The notes: generated by a model not told the origin, from the letters alone. A DNA stretch of 64,000 nt from Scolanthus callimorphus (GCA_033964015.1 CM066922.1:21376507-21440506); one strand, 5' to 3'. Shown: positions 13,053-26,000, numbered from the stretch's first letter. A program made the numbers and translations.

Positions 13053-13275
13053 TAGCTGTATTCACACTAGAGACGAAAAACTCTTCCGAAAGAGTTTGTC
13101 GCCTTGAATATGGTTCCCTGTTCTTCTGTGGTCACGCGAAAACAATTTTTTGAAGAAGAAAGTTTAGACAGATAACAAGCAAGTGTTTCTGAGTAGAATT
13201 GACATAAGACAGGAACTTTTTCTGACGAGAAACTCGTCTCAGACGACTTTTCCTTCTCTAGTGTGAATACGGCTA
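13053..13275. mobile_element. MITE with TATTCACACTAGAGA termini
   Basis: The left end reads TAGCTGTATTCACACTAGAG and the right end CTAGTGTGAATACGGCTA. Both arms continue with GACGAGAAAACTC-like sequence. Truncated relatives lie at about 23520-23625 and 45535-45636. Confidence 0.65.
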
Positions 13276-15182
13276 TTGTGATGGGACGACAAATTTCACT
13301 GCTTGATTCCGGGTCTCATATTTTTGTTATAAGATTCTGGTTCGTTTTATCTTTATCTACTTTATGTGGCAGTCTAGTGACGACTTGCACTAGATGTTCG
13401 TAAATAGTGCGGCTTGAGGTAGCTTATCAAAGTGCGCGCTTTGCGTGAAAACATGGACGCTACTGGGCGTCACAATTGCTAGTAGTTTTTTTTCCGGCGT
13501 TTGTTTTCATTTGATAGTAGAACATAAATAACGTGTAGAAATCTCGAAAGCCACCTACAAACAAAGCTGATATACTTTATTTACCGAACTCAATAGAAAA
13601 TATCGCACTACATTCTCTAAATTAGCCTATTAGTTAGTTTTCTCTAACTCGGTATGCTGATAGTATGCATGGTACTATCTTGATTCTGATCTGCATTCTT
13701 AAAGCATGTTGGCGCGCAGTTCGTGACGTCAAACTCCAGACATTAGGATTGTTGCACTCTAATGACGTCATAACGCAAGCCACTATGTCCCAGGGGGAGG
13801 GGGGAGCATGGTCACCGCTGGAATTGACTGATACATTAGTTCTTGATGGCAACCTAGGAAAACACATTTCAAATTTCAAGGATGCATACTTATCACCCGA
13901 ATTTTATATGATTCTACTAGTACTACATCGCACGCAAGACGTTCTGTAGTGGGTTAAAACGAGAATTTCAATTTCGTTTAACATATGATTTTTTCCTATT
14001 ATCTTATATCAGGAAAAGTTATACAATGTTTCTGCTTATATAGTTGGCCCAGAAACCTGGACAAACGGCTTCACCACAGAACTGAAAAACCACGCGCCAT
14101 TTTCTTGCATCTTTATTCGAAAAGGATGCAGTTGTAGAATGAACGCTGCCGCCATATTGAATAGAGCTTGCGTTAATACAACCGGTTGATCTCTTCTTTG
14201 AAATAATGCAATCCCCCCATACAACAACCAAACATAAGTTTGAACGGACTAACCAAGACAATTTAAACCCTTCTGAGGCAAATCCCACATATTTTCTTCC
14301 ACAAGACACCAAAGTGCTCGCAGTCAGCCGTTCAAGGTCACGAAAATTTTCACTAATAGATTGTTTACGTGTTTGTTTAAGTTTGAACACACGCTTGATC
14401 GACTTACGGTTTTACACAAGGAAGTCTTACAGTGCTTCCCTCAGGAATATTAAGGTTTGTTAGTAAAGGATGCAGAGCACAATTTAACCAAAGAAAGTCC
14501 AATAATTTCATTCACTGAGCAGTACAAAGCAATTTTAGATCGAAAGCAAATCAAAGGTTTTAAGTTTACCTTTGTGGCGCTTCCTAACCCATTTTGGATT
14601 TTTACCATACCAGGGACGTTCTCTTGGAAGAAGTACTATCATTTCAGCTCATAAGCACACATGGGACCATTTCATTAGCACGTTAGCTTTCACACAAGGT
14701 TAATTCCTTATCTCCACTCTATCATTTCAGCTGTTTGAAGTTCGAGTGGGGACGGAGCTTTTCTTTCTTTCCCTGCTAGTGCTAGCAGAGGCCTCTTTTC
14801 TCTGCATTTTGCTGGCTGAAAACATACGACCAACTCGATCGACACACGCGCGATTTTTTGGCGCCAAAACCACAGGGAGACCAATGCCCTATAACAACTT
14901 TCTCAGATCATTCGGGGGGAATCCGGGGGGGGGGGGGGGGGGGGGGGCATTTTTTTTAAACTTTGAAATCTTAAATTTATCCGCTTTCCACGAGTATTTC
15001 ATGGCGAGAAGAACCTAAGTTATGCAGTTGGACACAAAAGCCATATAAACATCAAGCCAAGAGGTTCAACACGGAAAATTTCGCCAAAAACTGTAGACTT
15101 GACAAAGTTACAAAAAGGCATCCTTATAAACAAATCATTTGGAAGGTCTGTAGGTAGCAGGGAAATTCATAAAAAATTGCAG
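13276..15182. other. non-coding stretch with a 23-base poly-G run
   Basis: No convincing coding sequence. A homopolymer G run lies at about 14925-14947; the open frame crossing it encodes polyglycine and is an artefact. The region immediately precedes the lectin gene and would hold its promoter, but no clear promoter element was identified. Confidence 0.5.
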
Positions 15183-15256
15183 ATGTTCGAGAAATTAATC
15201 ATCTTTTTTCTGGTCGCCATTAATGTTTGCCTTTTCTCGGCTGCCAAAGGGCCCGG
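15183..15256 (+). CDS. lectin gene exon 1: signal peptide
   Basis: ATG at 15183 opens MFEKLIIFFLVAINVCLF, a classic signal peptide. The only donor that fits the phase of exon 2 is GG/GTCGAA at 15257, which is weak, so this exon is the least certain of the three. Confidence 0.55.
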
Positions 15257-17444
15257 GTCGAAATTGTTAAACGCCTTTTTGTCGGAACACTTTATTGATA
15301 TGAATGTGCTCGAAATCTTGGTAAAAATCTTTCTTTATCGTCTTACTGTAAATTCTCTACCTATTTTTCAGTTGCGGCCGCGTCCAGCATCGCGAAATTC
15401 AAGACCGAGTACGCATGCGAGGATCAGATCCCGGAAATCTTCTGCCCGTCTGATCACATGATCAAAGTCATTAACGCCAAATATGGAAGGCTGCTGAAGG
15501 ACAGCGAGTTTTGTCAGGATGACGACAAATTGATCAAGGAGTGCGGCCTCAGTGACGTCAGTGCCATCGTAAGGAATATGTGCGATGGTCTAGAGAGATG
15601 CTCCATCGCCGTCACTAATAATCAACTTGGTAACATGTGCCCCGGCGTCTACAAGTACTTTAACCTCTTGTATAAATGTGGTAGGTGTTGAATGCTAACA
15701 TCCATAGACTTCTTGCAGTACCTATTTTTGGCAAATGTCCGGGCTGGACACCTTAACAAGCGCGCGTTGCAAAGTCAACTTTTCAGCCAGTGGTGCCCGA
15801 TTCGCTTAAAATTATACCGCTGATTTCTTATTGCTCTCAAATTAGCCAATAAGATCTACTTTTGTCGCATCGCCAAGCGTTCCAAACACATTCTAAAAGT
15901 ATTGCAATTGCGAGCGTAAAAACAAACTCAGGTTGACTGGCTGTCTGAAATGTCTGCGAAAAAAGTGCGGCGCACAAATGCTAGAACATCTTATCCGAAC
16001 AGGTTTCACGTTTCGTCAGAGATCTAACCCAAACATTTGCTTGAAAAGTCCTAAATGAGTGCAAAATGGGATCATATTATTGTACGAAAGTTCCGGTCGT
16101 TTTTGTCAATGCCTACCCGTGCGTGACGCGGGTTACCTGTGGACCAAAACAAAGTGGCGGCCTAGACGAACACCGTTTCTCTCCAAAATCTGCAAGTTGA
16201 GACTACAACTACCAGAATCATTTTCAGTTTCCCTTTCTCATCAAATCAACAAGTTCCTTCGTGAATAAGAATATAATAAGCTTAGGCCTAGTCTAAACGT
16301 CGAGCCAGCGTCGTGCCGAACCGAATCTAATTTGACTCGGCGCTGGCGCGGTAGCGGTTCTAAACGTCGAGCCAGAGTCGAGCCGGCAATGCGAAGTTTT
16401 GGGGATTCCTGTGGCCACGTGACAGGCCTGGATTCTTAGCAAAACACTTTTTAAAATTTATTCTATAATTTATGCATCAAACTCGGCGCGACGATGGCAC
16501 GGCGTTTAAAGCCAAGTCGTGCTACAGTCGGGTAGCGCGACAGAGAATGTCGAGCCCAATAGCTTGGTCGAACCGAATTAAAAACTGGCTCTAAAACGTC
16601 GTGCTAGAGTCGCACCAGCGTCGAGTTCAATCCAATATTTCGGTTCGGCACGACGCTGGCTCGACGTTTAGACTAGGCCTTCTGCCATCTTCGCGCCGAG
16701 TCTGATGCATAATTATAGAATAAATTTAAAAAAGTGTTTTGCTAAGAATCCAGGCCTGTCACGTGGCCACAGGAATCCCCAAAACTTCGCATTGCCGGCT
16801 CGACTCTGGCTCGACGTTTAGAACCGCTACCGCGCCAGCGCCGAGCCAAATTAGATTCGGTTCGGCACGACGCTGGCTCGACGTTTAGACTAGGCCTTAG
16901 TTTTCTACACAATAAGCCACCACGCAAAGGTTTCTGGTCCTATTTAGGGTAAGAAAAAACTTGTGGAATTCCAAATATGGTAAGTAGAAACTTCCATATA
17001 AGGAAAATTTTAGAAAACGACACATTATATCTTGATATGGCCACTTCAAGACTTCACCTACAACTGATTAAAGCATGCATGCGCGCGCATACCTAGATAG
17101 ATACTTCTTTTATAAACTTCTGTCCGGACCTATTATCTTTTTCATTTTCTTATAAAATGCTAGATTCAAAGCCGACAACCTCTCCGCCACCTTGGATCCC
17201 TTGGTTCCCAACAACTGGTAACATTACATCCGAAGGGGAACAAACAAGACTAGCTGATACGAACCCTACCTCAAACAGCCCAAAGATGACCCCGGATCCA
17301 GATGGAGTGCTATATGACAGAGAAATGTTCGCTCCAGAGAATGGAAGCGCATCATTAAGCAAGTGCTGGGAGGTGGCGTGCTATATAGGACTATGCGCTG
17401 CTATGGCGGCCCTTATAAATGTGTTCCCTTCTCGGATCACCTGA
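15183..17444 (+). CDS. SUEL-type galactose/rhamnose-binding lectin, single domain, secreted or single-pass
   Basis: A three-exon gene: 15183-15256, 15388-15680 and 17164-17444. These give 648 bases in frame, 215 residues. The product is a hydrophobic signal peptide (LIIFFLVAINVCLFSA), one SUEL/Gal_lectin domain of about 95 residues, a Pro/Thr-rich linker with two N-glycosylation sequons (NIT, NGS), and a C-terminal hydrophobic segment (CYIGLCAAMAALINVF) ending a few residues before the stop. The last could be a membrane anchor or a GPI signal. The domain shows the usual spaced cysteines: YACEDQ, IFCPS, VINAKYGR, EFCQ, EECGL-like KECGL, MCDG, RCSI, NMCPG, LLYKCG. Such lectins bind galactosides or rhamnose in egg coats, mucus and adhesion or immune proteins. 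The exon 2/3 junction is solid; the exon 1 donor (GG/GTCG) is weak. Confidence 0.75.
15388..15680 (+). CDS. lectin gene exon 2: whole SUEL domain
   Basis: Encodes IAKFKTEYACEDQ through LLYKCG, the complete lectin domain. The acceptor used is AG at 15386-15387; a nearer match to consensus (TTTTTCAG at 15371) is also possible but puts exon 1 out of phase. The donor is G/GTAGGT at 15681. Confidence 0.8.
16285..16896. mobile_element. 612 bp long-TIR element in the lectin gene's intron 2, TSD TTA
   Basis: Near-perfect terminal inverted repeats of about 200 bp start GGCCTAGTCTAAACGTCGAG, and TTA flanks both sides (16282-16284 and 16897-16899). The module TCTAAACGTCGAGCCAG occurs repeatedly inside each arm. 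The TTA duplication and GG start suggest a non-autonomous PIF/Harbinger relative. Near-identity of the arms points to recent insertion or ongoing correction between them. Confidence 0.75.
17164..17444 (+). CDS. lectin gene exon 3: stalk and hydrophobic C terminus
   Basis: A pyrimidine-rich tract and AG at 17162-17163 join in phase to exon 2 (Cys-Gly/Asp boundary). The exon encodes a Pro/Thr/Ser-rich stalk with PPPWIPWFPTTGNIT, then KCWEVACYIGLCAAMAALIN, then a five- to seven-residue tail and a stop at 17444. Confidence 0.75.
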
Positions 17445-18983
17445 GAGGTCCCTATGCAACAACAACTTCGTGCATAGTTAGCGGTAATCTGTTGATAAAT
17501 TAACGGTACTTTCTTTGTAGTAAAATTAAATATTATATGAGCGAAAAAAATATTGTCAGAATCAGTAAACAATCGAAATTGATTAATAGCGTTTCCCTGG
17601 CCAGCATGGTGGATGGTTCAGCAGAGATGATATAAAGTGTGTATATTTCGAAAGCATGACTGCATGATTTGGTATGATGCGCGATGGCAATACAGTGGAT
17701 ATACACCGAATTTAAGGTGACTGCAGCAAGAATAAATACATCTAACCAATCATAAACGAGAGAAAATTCAAGTTGCTGCTGAATGGTTTCCTCGTCAGCC
17801 AATCACAAGCCAAGTAAAACATTATCACACGGTGAGGACGTGAAGTCCTCTTCAGTGGCCAAGCACAGATGAGAAGTGAATACAGATTAACACAAGACAT
17901 ATTGCGTAAGACATATTTGCTTTATTGCGTGACCTGTCGTAACCACAGGTATCCCAATAGGAACATACATACAGGATACCACAGGTAGCCTGACATGGAG
18001 TGAAATATATGGAGTGAAACATCGCATTGTTGATTTATAGCTCTGCATTGGATATTATCAAACGTTGCATGCGTTGAAACAGAATAGAAGTGGAGGAGCC
18101 GAGAGTAATGACTTGAGATTGCATGCATACTTCAAATTGAGAGGAAATTATTGGTACTATGGCATATGGTCACCTTTATCCCGAGCATTGGTTTCATTAA
18201 ACCAAGGCGGTTTTAATTTAAGAGAGAAGGAAGCTTACGTGGAAACTGATAATTGAAAGCCTCAGTCAACCGCCATTTTGTCAGCCTAGCAGCATACCAA
18301 GTCGGGAAAAACATCCATTTACATCCGCTGTTTAGAATAAAGTGCGCATTTTCGGTTCAAGTCGATAAATGAAACTTTGTTTGTAGATGGTCATTTTAAG
18401 ACTTATTCAAGTAGTTTGCCATCTTAGAGCGACAGTCATCTGAAATCCGCTCTATATCGAATGAAAACAACAATAAAGGAGTGGTTGACAAGGGCTCTTT
18501 GATCTGCACATACATTCCACACTGATGACGTAGAGCTCTGAACTGAGTGAATTTTGCGGATTGCAGAAGAAGCTCTAGCAAGTTAGCAAGCTTGATATTT
18601 TTGGTCCGTAATCTAAACAATCTACGCACGTATACTGCTTGTTGCTCAGATATCTGTTCTTTTATCGCATAGTAATGTTCTTTTATCGCATAGGGAAATA
18701 ACCTAGAGATGAGCATCATTATCTGCAAACGTTAGGGACAAAGCTCATTAAAGCTGTCTCCTAATATTGCCATTTAGATCTGACCACACGTTTTCCAAAT
18801 AAAAAACTAGATGTAAGATAGTGTACATAGCTAGATTTTAGACATCATAAATGGCTGCTGATGCAGGGAAATAAAGCCACAGAAATTAAAATTGTTGGTT
18901 GATGACATGTACGGAAAAGGACAGGGGGGCCATGTGCTCTTTCCCCTCCTCCTCCCTCCAGATGTTCTGAAATGTCGTCCCGG
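17445..18983. other. lectin gene 3' flank, non-coding
   Basis: No further coding sequence. ATTAAA at about 17525 could serve as a polyadenylation signal for the lectin gene. The 18428-18456 stretch matches the end of the MITE at 7396. Confidence 0.45.
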
Positions 18984-19220
18984 AACTCTCCTTCGCGGCT
19001 CCGGTAGCCTGTGGTCGCCGACAGAGAGTCCAGAAATCGTTCAATGCGCATGCGCTAGAAACGTTCCCGCGAAAATGCCCACAAACAATCTCCGACATTG
19101 ACCATGAATGCACATTAACAAAAAAACAAGATCTTGGTCAGATCTAGCGCATGCGCATTCAAAGGTTTTTGGACTCTCCTTTCGACGACCACAGGTAACC
19201 GCAGTCGTGAAGGAGAGTTT
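18984..19220. repeat. imperfect inverted repeat, about 80 bp arms
   Basis: AACTCTCCTTCGCGGCTCCG followed by CCTGTGGTCG and TGCGCATGCGCTAGA on the left is mirrored, with substitutions, by the right half ending AAGGAGAGTT. It is a MITE-like structure between the two convergent genes. Confidence 0.55.
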
Positions 19221-19619
19221 AGGGACTGGACTAGGACCAAATACGTTCAACCGTTCATTCAATATTTGAAAATATTTGTCGACATATTGCGAGCACTGAA
19301 AAAAAAGTTGTAGTGCATTCTATACCGAGCAACGGCCAAATCTTAAAAAAACTTAGGAGACCGTTTAATTTGCTACCAATTTCAAGAGCAAGCTTTGACA
19401 TTGTGTGGATATTGCGCTAAACAAGTGCATACATGACACAGGGATTTTCTTCAGAAACACATCCGTGGGGAAAGCTGAATTTCCCAAGGCACACGCACGG
19501 AAAATGTTCGAAATTCTCATGGATAGCCATGGGAAATCCGAACACTTCCCATTCTTCTACCATAGGAAATTAAGCTTTTCCCAAGGAAGGGTTTCTGCAG
19601 AAATACCTTTACTATGGGA

Positions 19620-20019
19620 TTACAGAACTAGCCACGTTTGCTTTACAATAATACCAACCATGCCAAAAAACAAGGCAATAGAATCGACCCTTAGTCCCCT
19701 GGTCCCTGAGGTTGTCTTGTCGGTGACAAATTTGACAAATTTGATTCTCCCCTCGACCCCAGTCGTAATAGGTCCCATTGACTCTATATAGGACCTCACC
19801 ACGTCTGAATCCACGCTACCTTCTCATGAGAGAGTTTCTTCTCCTTGAATACAGAGTAGCCCGACCCTCCCCCTGCTATCCAGGAGTTTGTGATGACTTT
19901 GTAGATGGCTGTGAGGTTTAGCGGGCGGTAGACTGGGACTCGGCATTTTGCACATAGAGCCTCAATACTGACAACCCGCTGACCGGCTGGCTTGTGGACG
20001 TCGTAGACTACCTTTAGAC
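19620..20019 (-). pseudogene. NT5E: NT5E exon 7 (terminal), one-base deletion
   Basis: Starts in phase after TTATCCAG with GLKVVYDVHKPAGQRVVSI, then LCAKCRVPVYRPLNLTAIYK and IAGGGSGYSVFKEKKLSHEK. At about 19815 the frame slips by one base and resumes DSDVVRSYIESMGPITTGVE, ending with a hydrophobic stretch (IALFFGMVGIIV) and a stop at 19620. The tail resembles a GPI-anchor signal. A 15-base GT..AG interval at the slip is too short to be an intron. Confidence 0.8.
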
Positions 20020-23000
20020 CTGGATAAGGCAAAGTGGTTGTTGCTTTCTTGTTAGAAAAGGCCAAAGACGGGCAGGGCAAATGTGATTGGTTTACTGCCT
20101 TCCAGCTATGTTCAGTTGGCAGTGCGCTGGTCTGACGAGTCATCAAAAATACCCTGATCAAAACCGTTGTTTTTGAAATACTCACGGCCAAAACCAGATT
20201 AGGAAGTATTTACCTTATTGGAAGTGATGGTAGATCCCTTTCTGATAAGAATTTCGGCGACATTTGCCAGAAAAACACTGAATTTTGTGCGAGAACTTCC
20301 AGGCATTTGAGCGACTCGATATTTCAAAGCATCCTCCATGTTGGATCTAGCTTAGCTGCCAGGCCTGATCTATTTTGAGCATCCACAGGGAACCCGCGCG
20401 GCTCGCCCCAGTCCCTTTATAGGCATTTGGCAAACCGACGGCTTATTTTTGATATAGGCACCGGTCGCGGGCTCGAACCTCGGCCAGACCAACACTCAGG
20501 GTCATTTTCAAAATAATTGAGGGGAAGGTGCTGTCAGGCATTCGGGTCGTCTCTCTACACTCACCGGGACGTTTAAGGCCCACTGGCAGCCAGAATCCTA
20601 TGCGAACGTCATGTGTTTTTGTTTTGAATGGGGGCGAGCTTTCAAATGGTAGGGACCTGATCGATCCCCGGGTGTCCAAAAAAATATGATCAGCCAATAC
20701 GTATAGCAGCACTCTACAAGTAGGTTAACTGCAAGTCAATGTTCAATATTATGGGAAAATGAGTATTATATAAAAATAGACACTTTGTTACGCTGATTAG
20801 GAGAGACCTATAATATGGAAGACTCTTACTCTTAGCAATGGACTCTTACCCCTACCCACCCCTCCTCCACTCACCTGACATTTGAAACATGCTACCGCTA
20901 GGCTTAACAGTGCTGTACGTGGCCATGGACTGCTCTATTACCGCCTTCAAATCAGAACCGCGCATTTCCAGGATGTCAACCTGTTACCGTAGGGAAGGCT
21001 GTTAAACACTTGGCCATAAGTCACGTAACCTGCAAAAGTAATGACCTCCTGGTTGCCCAATTTGACAAGAGCTACTTGGATTCGGGATCTCAGATTATAT
21101 TACCTGGATTCCAGATTATATCAGATTCCATCCCCTGGATTCCAGATTCAATCCCCTGGATTCCAGATTCCATCCCCTGGATTCCAGATTCCATCCCCTG
21201 GATTCCAGATTCCATCCCCTGGATTCAAGATTCCATCCCTCTGGATTCCGAATTCCAGTTCAATTCAATTGAACATTTTCACGATGTTGTGGGAACAATA
21301 CCCTTGAGCCGTTCCGACTCGTTCTGGCGAAGACGGCTTTTGTTCTTCAAAACAAACAAGCATTGTTCTCGTCCCATTTATGTTGCGTGCGCAACATCGT
21401 GAAAACTGCCAATTCGAACTGTCATATATAAATCATCTTCAGGGACTTAGAACTAACGTATGCCAACCAGAGAAAACTCACCTGGATTTTTTCAAATCCA
21501 GGTGAGTTTTCTCTGGTTGGCATACGTTAGTTCGAACTGTCATGGAATCCGGATTCAAATCAAAGAGAAACGATTGGATTTGGATTTGGATTCCGGATTC
21601 CATGGACCGGATTCCGGACTAATTCCAGAGCTCAATGCATGTAGGTTGGATTCCGGATTTCCGTACATGGGGCGAAATAAGTGTGATGATTAGGTGTTTA
21701 TGATCGGAATAGAACCACTTAGTAGCGCTTGACTCATGTAAGATGAGTTGCGGTGGCCGAGTGGTTAAGGCGTTGGACTAGAAATCCAATGGGTTCTTCC
21801 CGCGCAGGTTCGAATCCTGTCCGCAACGGCTACTTTTTTGCTGCCCAAAACTATTGGGTTTCTCGTAAAAAAAAACATTCCCATACCGGGAGTTGAACCC
21901 GGGCCGCCTGGGTGAAAACCAGGAATCCTAACCGCTAGACCATATGGGAGTTAGTTGAAGAGTGCGGCTTATTTAGTGCATTTCTATTTGAATAGGGTAC
22001 AGCGCACTTCCTTCGTTTAAAAATCACTGTCACTTCTTTGTTCGTTCCATTGTAGAAACGCCCGAATAATAACACAAGAGCAGTTGCGGTGGCCGAGTGG
22101 TTAAGGCGTTGGACTTGAAATCCAATGGGATCTTCCCGCGCAGGTTCGAATCCTGCCCGCAACGGCTCCTTTTTTGCGGGCCAAAGAACACATCAATCAA
22201 ACATTTCAGATATGCTACATTTTTTTTTTATTTGCCGACCGTACTGTAGTCCTCAAAGACTACAAAGAAAGGATTGGAAGCAATTGATCGCATACAGGCC
22301 TGTGTCCGTGACATTGACTCATGGATGATCCACAACAAACTTAAACTGAACAGGGACAAGACTGAGCTTATTATCATCAGTGCTCGTCATCGCCCAAGGC
22401 CAGCAATTCAATCGATTGATATCTGCAATGAAACTATAACTCCAGCACCAACTGCCAGAAATATTGGTGTCATTTTTGACCAATCCATGTCTTTTGAAGA
22501 TCAAGTCTCAGCAACATGCAAAGCATGCTTTTTTCATCTCCGCAATATTGCAAAAATAAGAGACTGCCTTACACAATCTGATACAGAAATCCTGGTACAC
22601 GCTTTTATCACATCCAGGCTCGATAACACCAACTCACTACTCTATGGGCTCCCTAAATTCCTTATTGACAGACTACAAAACGTGCAGAACTCAGCTGCTC
22701 GTCTTATCACACGCACTAAGAATTTTGACCATATCACTCCAACAATGAGACAATTACACTGGCTCCCTGTGAGCCAGCGCATCATTTTTAAGATACTCTT
22801 GCTGACGTACAAAGCTTTAAACGGTCTGGCTCCGAATTACATAAATGACCTTATCGAGAAATATACCCCTGCAAGGCGGCTGAGATCTTCATCCAAGCTC
22901 TTACTTAAACCAAAGACAGCCAAGCTGATCTCTTATGGAGAACGGAGTTTCCAGGTAGCAGCACCCAGTCTATGGAACACCCTCCCTGAATCCATTCGCC

Positions 23001-26000
23001 TAAGCCAGACCTTAAGCACTTTCAAGTCCAATTTAAAAACCCACCTTTTAAAAAAAACACTATGGTTGCTAACATGTGCCTGAGAAATTTTTTACGTTTT
23101 ACCATGTGTCTGAGAAATGTTTTACGTTTTTACCATTTTTACTCTATTTTAACTATTTTTATCATTGCTTTTATTTTTTCTTGCGCAGTAAATTTCTTGT
23201 AAAGCGCTATTGAGCTATAGGAAATAGCGCTATATAAATGTAAGCATTATTATTATTATTATTAGGATAATAATCCAATGAAATCAAATCAAAGAAAGAG
23301 AAATGCAGGAACTAAATTATTCTTAATGTTGGCAAAATTCCTCTCAACTGCCTCCACTTTTACTAAAAAAAAATCGACCTTATAGAACACCGGCATTATA
23401 TCACATTGCGAAGTTCATTTGCACGTCAAAAATGTTGCGTTTTTCGTTAAAACATTGAACGTCTTTCCCATATGTTGCGTTTCTAGTTAAAAATTGAACC
23501 CCATTCCCCCAAGATTTCCCGTCAAAAATCCGTCTCGTCCCGGTTTCACAGTAAGACGAGTTTTCCGTCCGTACGAAATATCGTCTCAGACGAGTTTTCC
23601 GTCTCTAGTGTGAATACGGCTATTCAAATATTTCAGCTATTTTTTTTATTGGTTTATTCTCCCCTCTTGTAGACCTCTGTAGGCTACAAGAAGTAAACAG
23701 ATATCCGCCTATATAACGCCGTCATACATCAACATTTGTGAAGTTCATCTGCACGTCAAAAATGTTGGGTTTCTCGTTAAAAAATTGAAATACTTTTCCA
23801 TACCGGGAGTCGAACCCGAGCCGCCTGGGTGAAAACCAGGAATCCTAACCGCTAGACCATATGGGAGTTAGTTGAAGTATACTCCTTTTTCAGTAATTTT
23901 ATGTAAACTAGCTGATGCCCGTGAAAAATTCACAGAGTGTAAGGGGGAAATTTATTTTACTTAAAGTGTTCTTTTTTTTTAAAAAAAACGGGGGGAAAAA
24001 TCACAATGGCCATATGGATGTGGGGAGGGGTTCATGATTTCCCCCTTCTATAAACTGCTGGATTTACATTACTAATAACCTCCCATCAGCATGAGTACCC
24101 CGTTCCACCATGCCGAAATAAATGAAGTGAGCCCAAAAGGACCTTTTTTTTGTACTGGTCTCCCTGATTGGTGCGACAAAATCACGCGTGTGTCCGTCTC
24201 TCAAATCGGCCAAAGAACCCGTGAAAATCGAAAGCGCAATTTGACTTCGGAATTGTTTGTATGTTTATCATATCTCAGTGAGGAGAGAGGAGAAATGTTC
24301 AAGTAAAAATGTTCTAAGGAATAAGAATTTTTTAGTTTATCTTATTTATATTTTTTCGGCTTTATCCCTCGCTTAAAAAATAGATTGAATTAGAACTTAG
24401 CCCACAGTGAATCTTTTCCAACAAAAACATGCCCACTGGAGGGATTTCCTCCTTCTCTTCGGGATTGTGTCCTTCGTTTTGCGATAGAGCCGTCAGGATT
24501 TATACTTAGAGAATATTATTCATGACTTTCACGGACTTTGTTTTGTAAATGTGTCATTTCGACTTAGCATGACTTAGCGCGTGCTCGGAAGGAAGCAAGG
24601 TAGTGTGTACGTTTGTTGAAACTTGAATGAAAATTTTTCTCAGCTCAAATCTTTGAAGTTAGAATTATCCCTGCACATTCCTGTATGCAATCTGTAAGAG
24701 AACCATTTAGGTTTCAACGTCTTTGCTGCTTTCGGCTGCGCGAACCGAGTTTTAGTTTCTGTGGGAGATTTTCAACATGGCGGCGATGGCGGCTTTGTCC
24801 CTCGCTTAAGAAATCGCTTGAATTAGAACTTAGCCCGAGGTGAATCTTTTCCAACAAAAAACACGCCCATGGTCCAGATTTCCACCTTCCCTTCGGGTTT
24901 GCGAACTTCTTTTGGCGGCACAGCTTCAGGGCTGAGCGGAGCGAGTGTCGACACGATTTTCCTTACGGTATTAATATATAGACTAGCTGATGCCCGTGAA
25001 AAATTCACGGAGTGTAAGGGGGAAATTTATTTTACTTAAGTGTTCTCTGTTTAAAAAAAAAACGGGGGGGGAAAATCACAATGGCCATATGGATGTGGGG
25101 AGGGGTTCATGATTTCCCCCTTCTATAAACTGCTGGATTTACATTACTAATAACCTCCCATCAGCATGAGTACCCCGTCCCACCATGCCGAAATAAATGA
25201 AGTGAGCCCAAAAGGACCTTTTTTTGTACTGGTCTCCCTGATTGGTGCGACAAAATCACGCGTGTGTCCGTCTCTCAAATCGGCCAAAGAACCCGTGAAA
25301 ATCGAAAGCGCAATTTGACTTCGGAATTGTTTGTATGTTTATCATATCTCAGTGAGGGGAGAGGAGAAAATGTTCAAGTAAAAATGTTCTAAGGAATAAG
25401 AATTTTTTAGTTTATCTTATTTATATTTTTTCGGCTTTATCCCTCGCTTAAAAAATAGATTGAATTAGAACTTAGCCCACAGTGAATCTTTTCCAACAAA
25501 AACATGCCCACTGGAGGGATTTCCTCCTTCTCTTCGGGATTGTGTCCTTCGTTTTGCGATAGAGCCGTCAGGATTTATACTTAGAGAATATTATTCATGA
25601 CTTTCACGGACTTTGTTTTGTAAATGTGTCATTTCGACTTAGCATGACTTAGCGCGTGCTCGGAGGGAAGCAAGGTAGTGTGTACGTTTGTTGAAACTTG
25701 AATGAAAATTTTCTCAGCTCAAATCTTTGAAGTTAGAATTATCCCTGCACATTCCTGTATGTAATCTGTAAGAGAACCATTTAGGTTTCAACGTCTTGGT
25801 GCTTTCGGCTGCGCGAACCGAGTTCTTTTTTAGTTTCTGTGGGAGATTTTCAACATGGCGGCGATGGCGGCTTTGTCCCTCGCTTAAGAAATCGCTTGAA
25901 TTAGAACTTAGCCCGAGGTGAATCTTTTCCAACAAAAACACGCCCATGGTCCAGATTTCCACCTTCCCTTCGGGTTTGCGAACTTCTTTTGGCGGCACAG

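Noticed and set aside
14746..15018. 90-codon + strand frame with a polyglycine run
   Set aside because: Created by the 23-base G run at 14925; no splice signals or homology.
19806..19820. 15-base GT..AG interval in NT5E exon 7 as an intron
   Set aside because: Far too short for splicing; a one-base lesion explains the frame change.
21102..21245. Possible CRISPR-like array
   Set aside because: Units are contiguous 21-mers without spacers and the genome is eukaryotic.
21010..21402. Frame with GFQIPSP repeats
   Set aside because: Translation of a 21 bp minisatellite on the strand opposite NT5E exon 6.
23915..23945. Hammerhead core in the 1075 bp unit (CTGATGCCCGTG)
   Set aside because: Lacks the second A-G-A of CTGANGA and a following GAAA; only a hairpin CCGTGAA/TTCACGG is supported.
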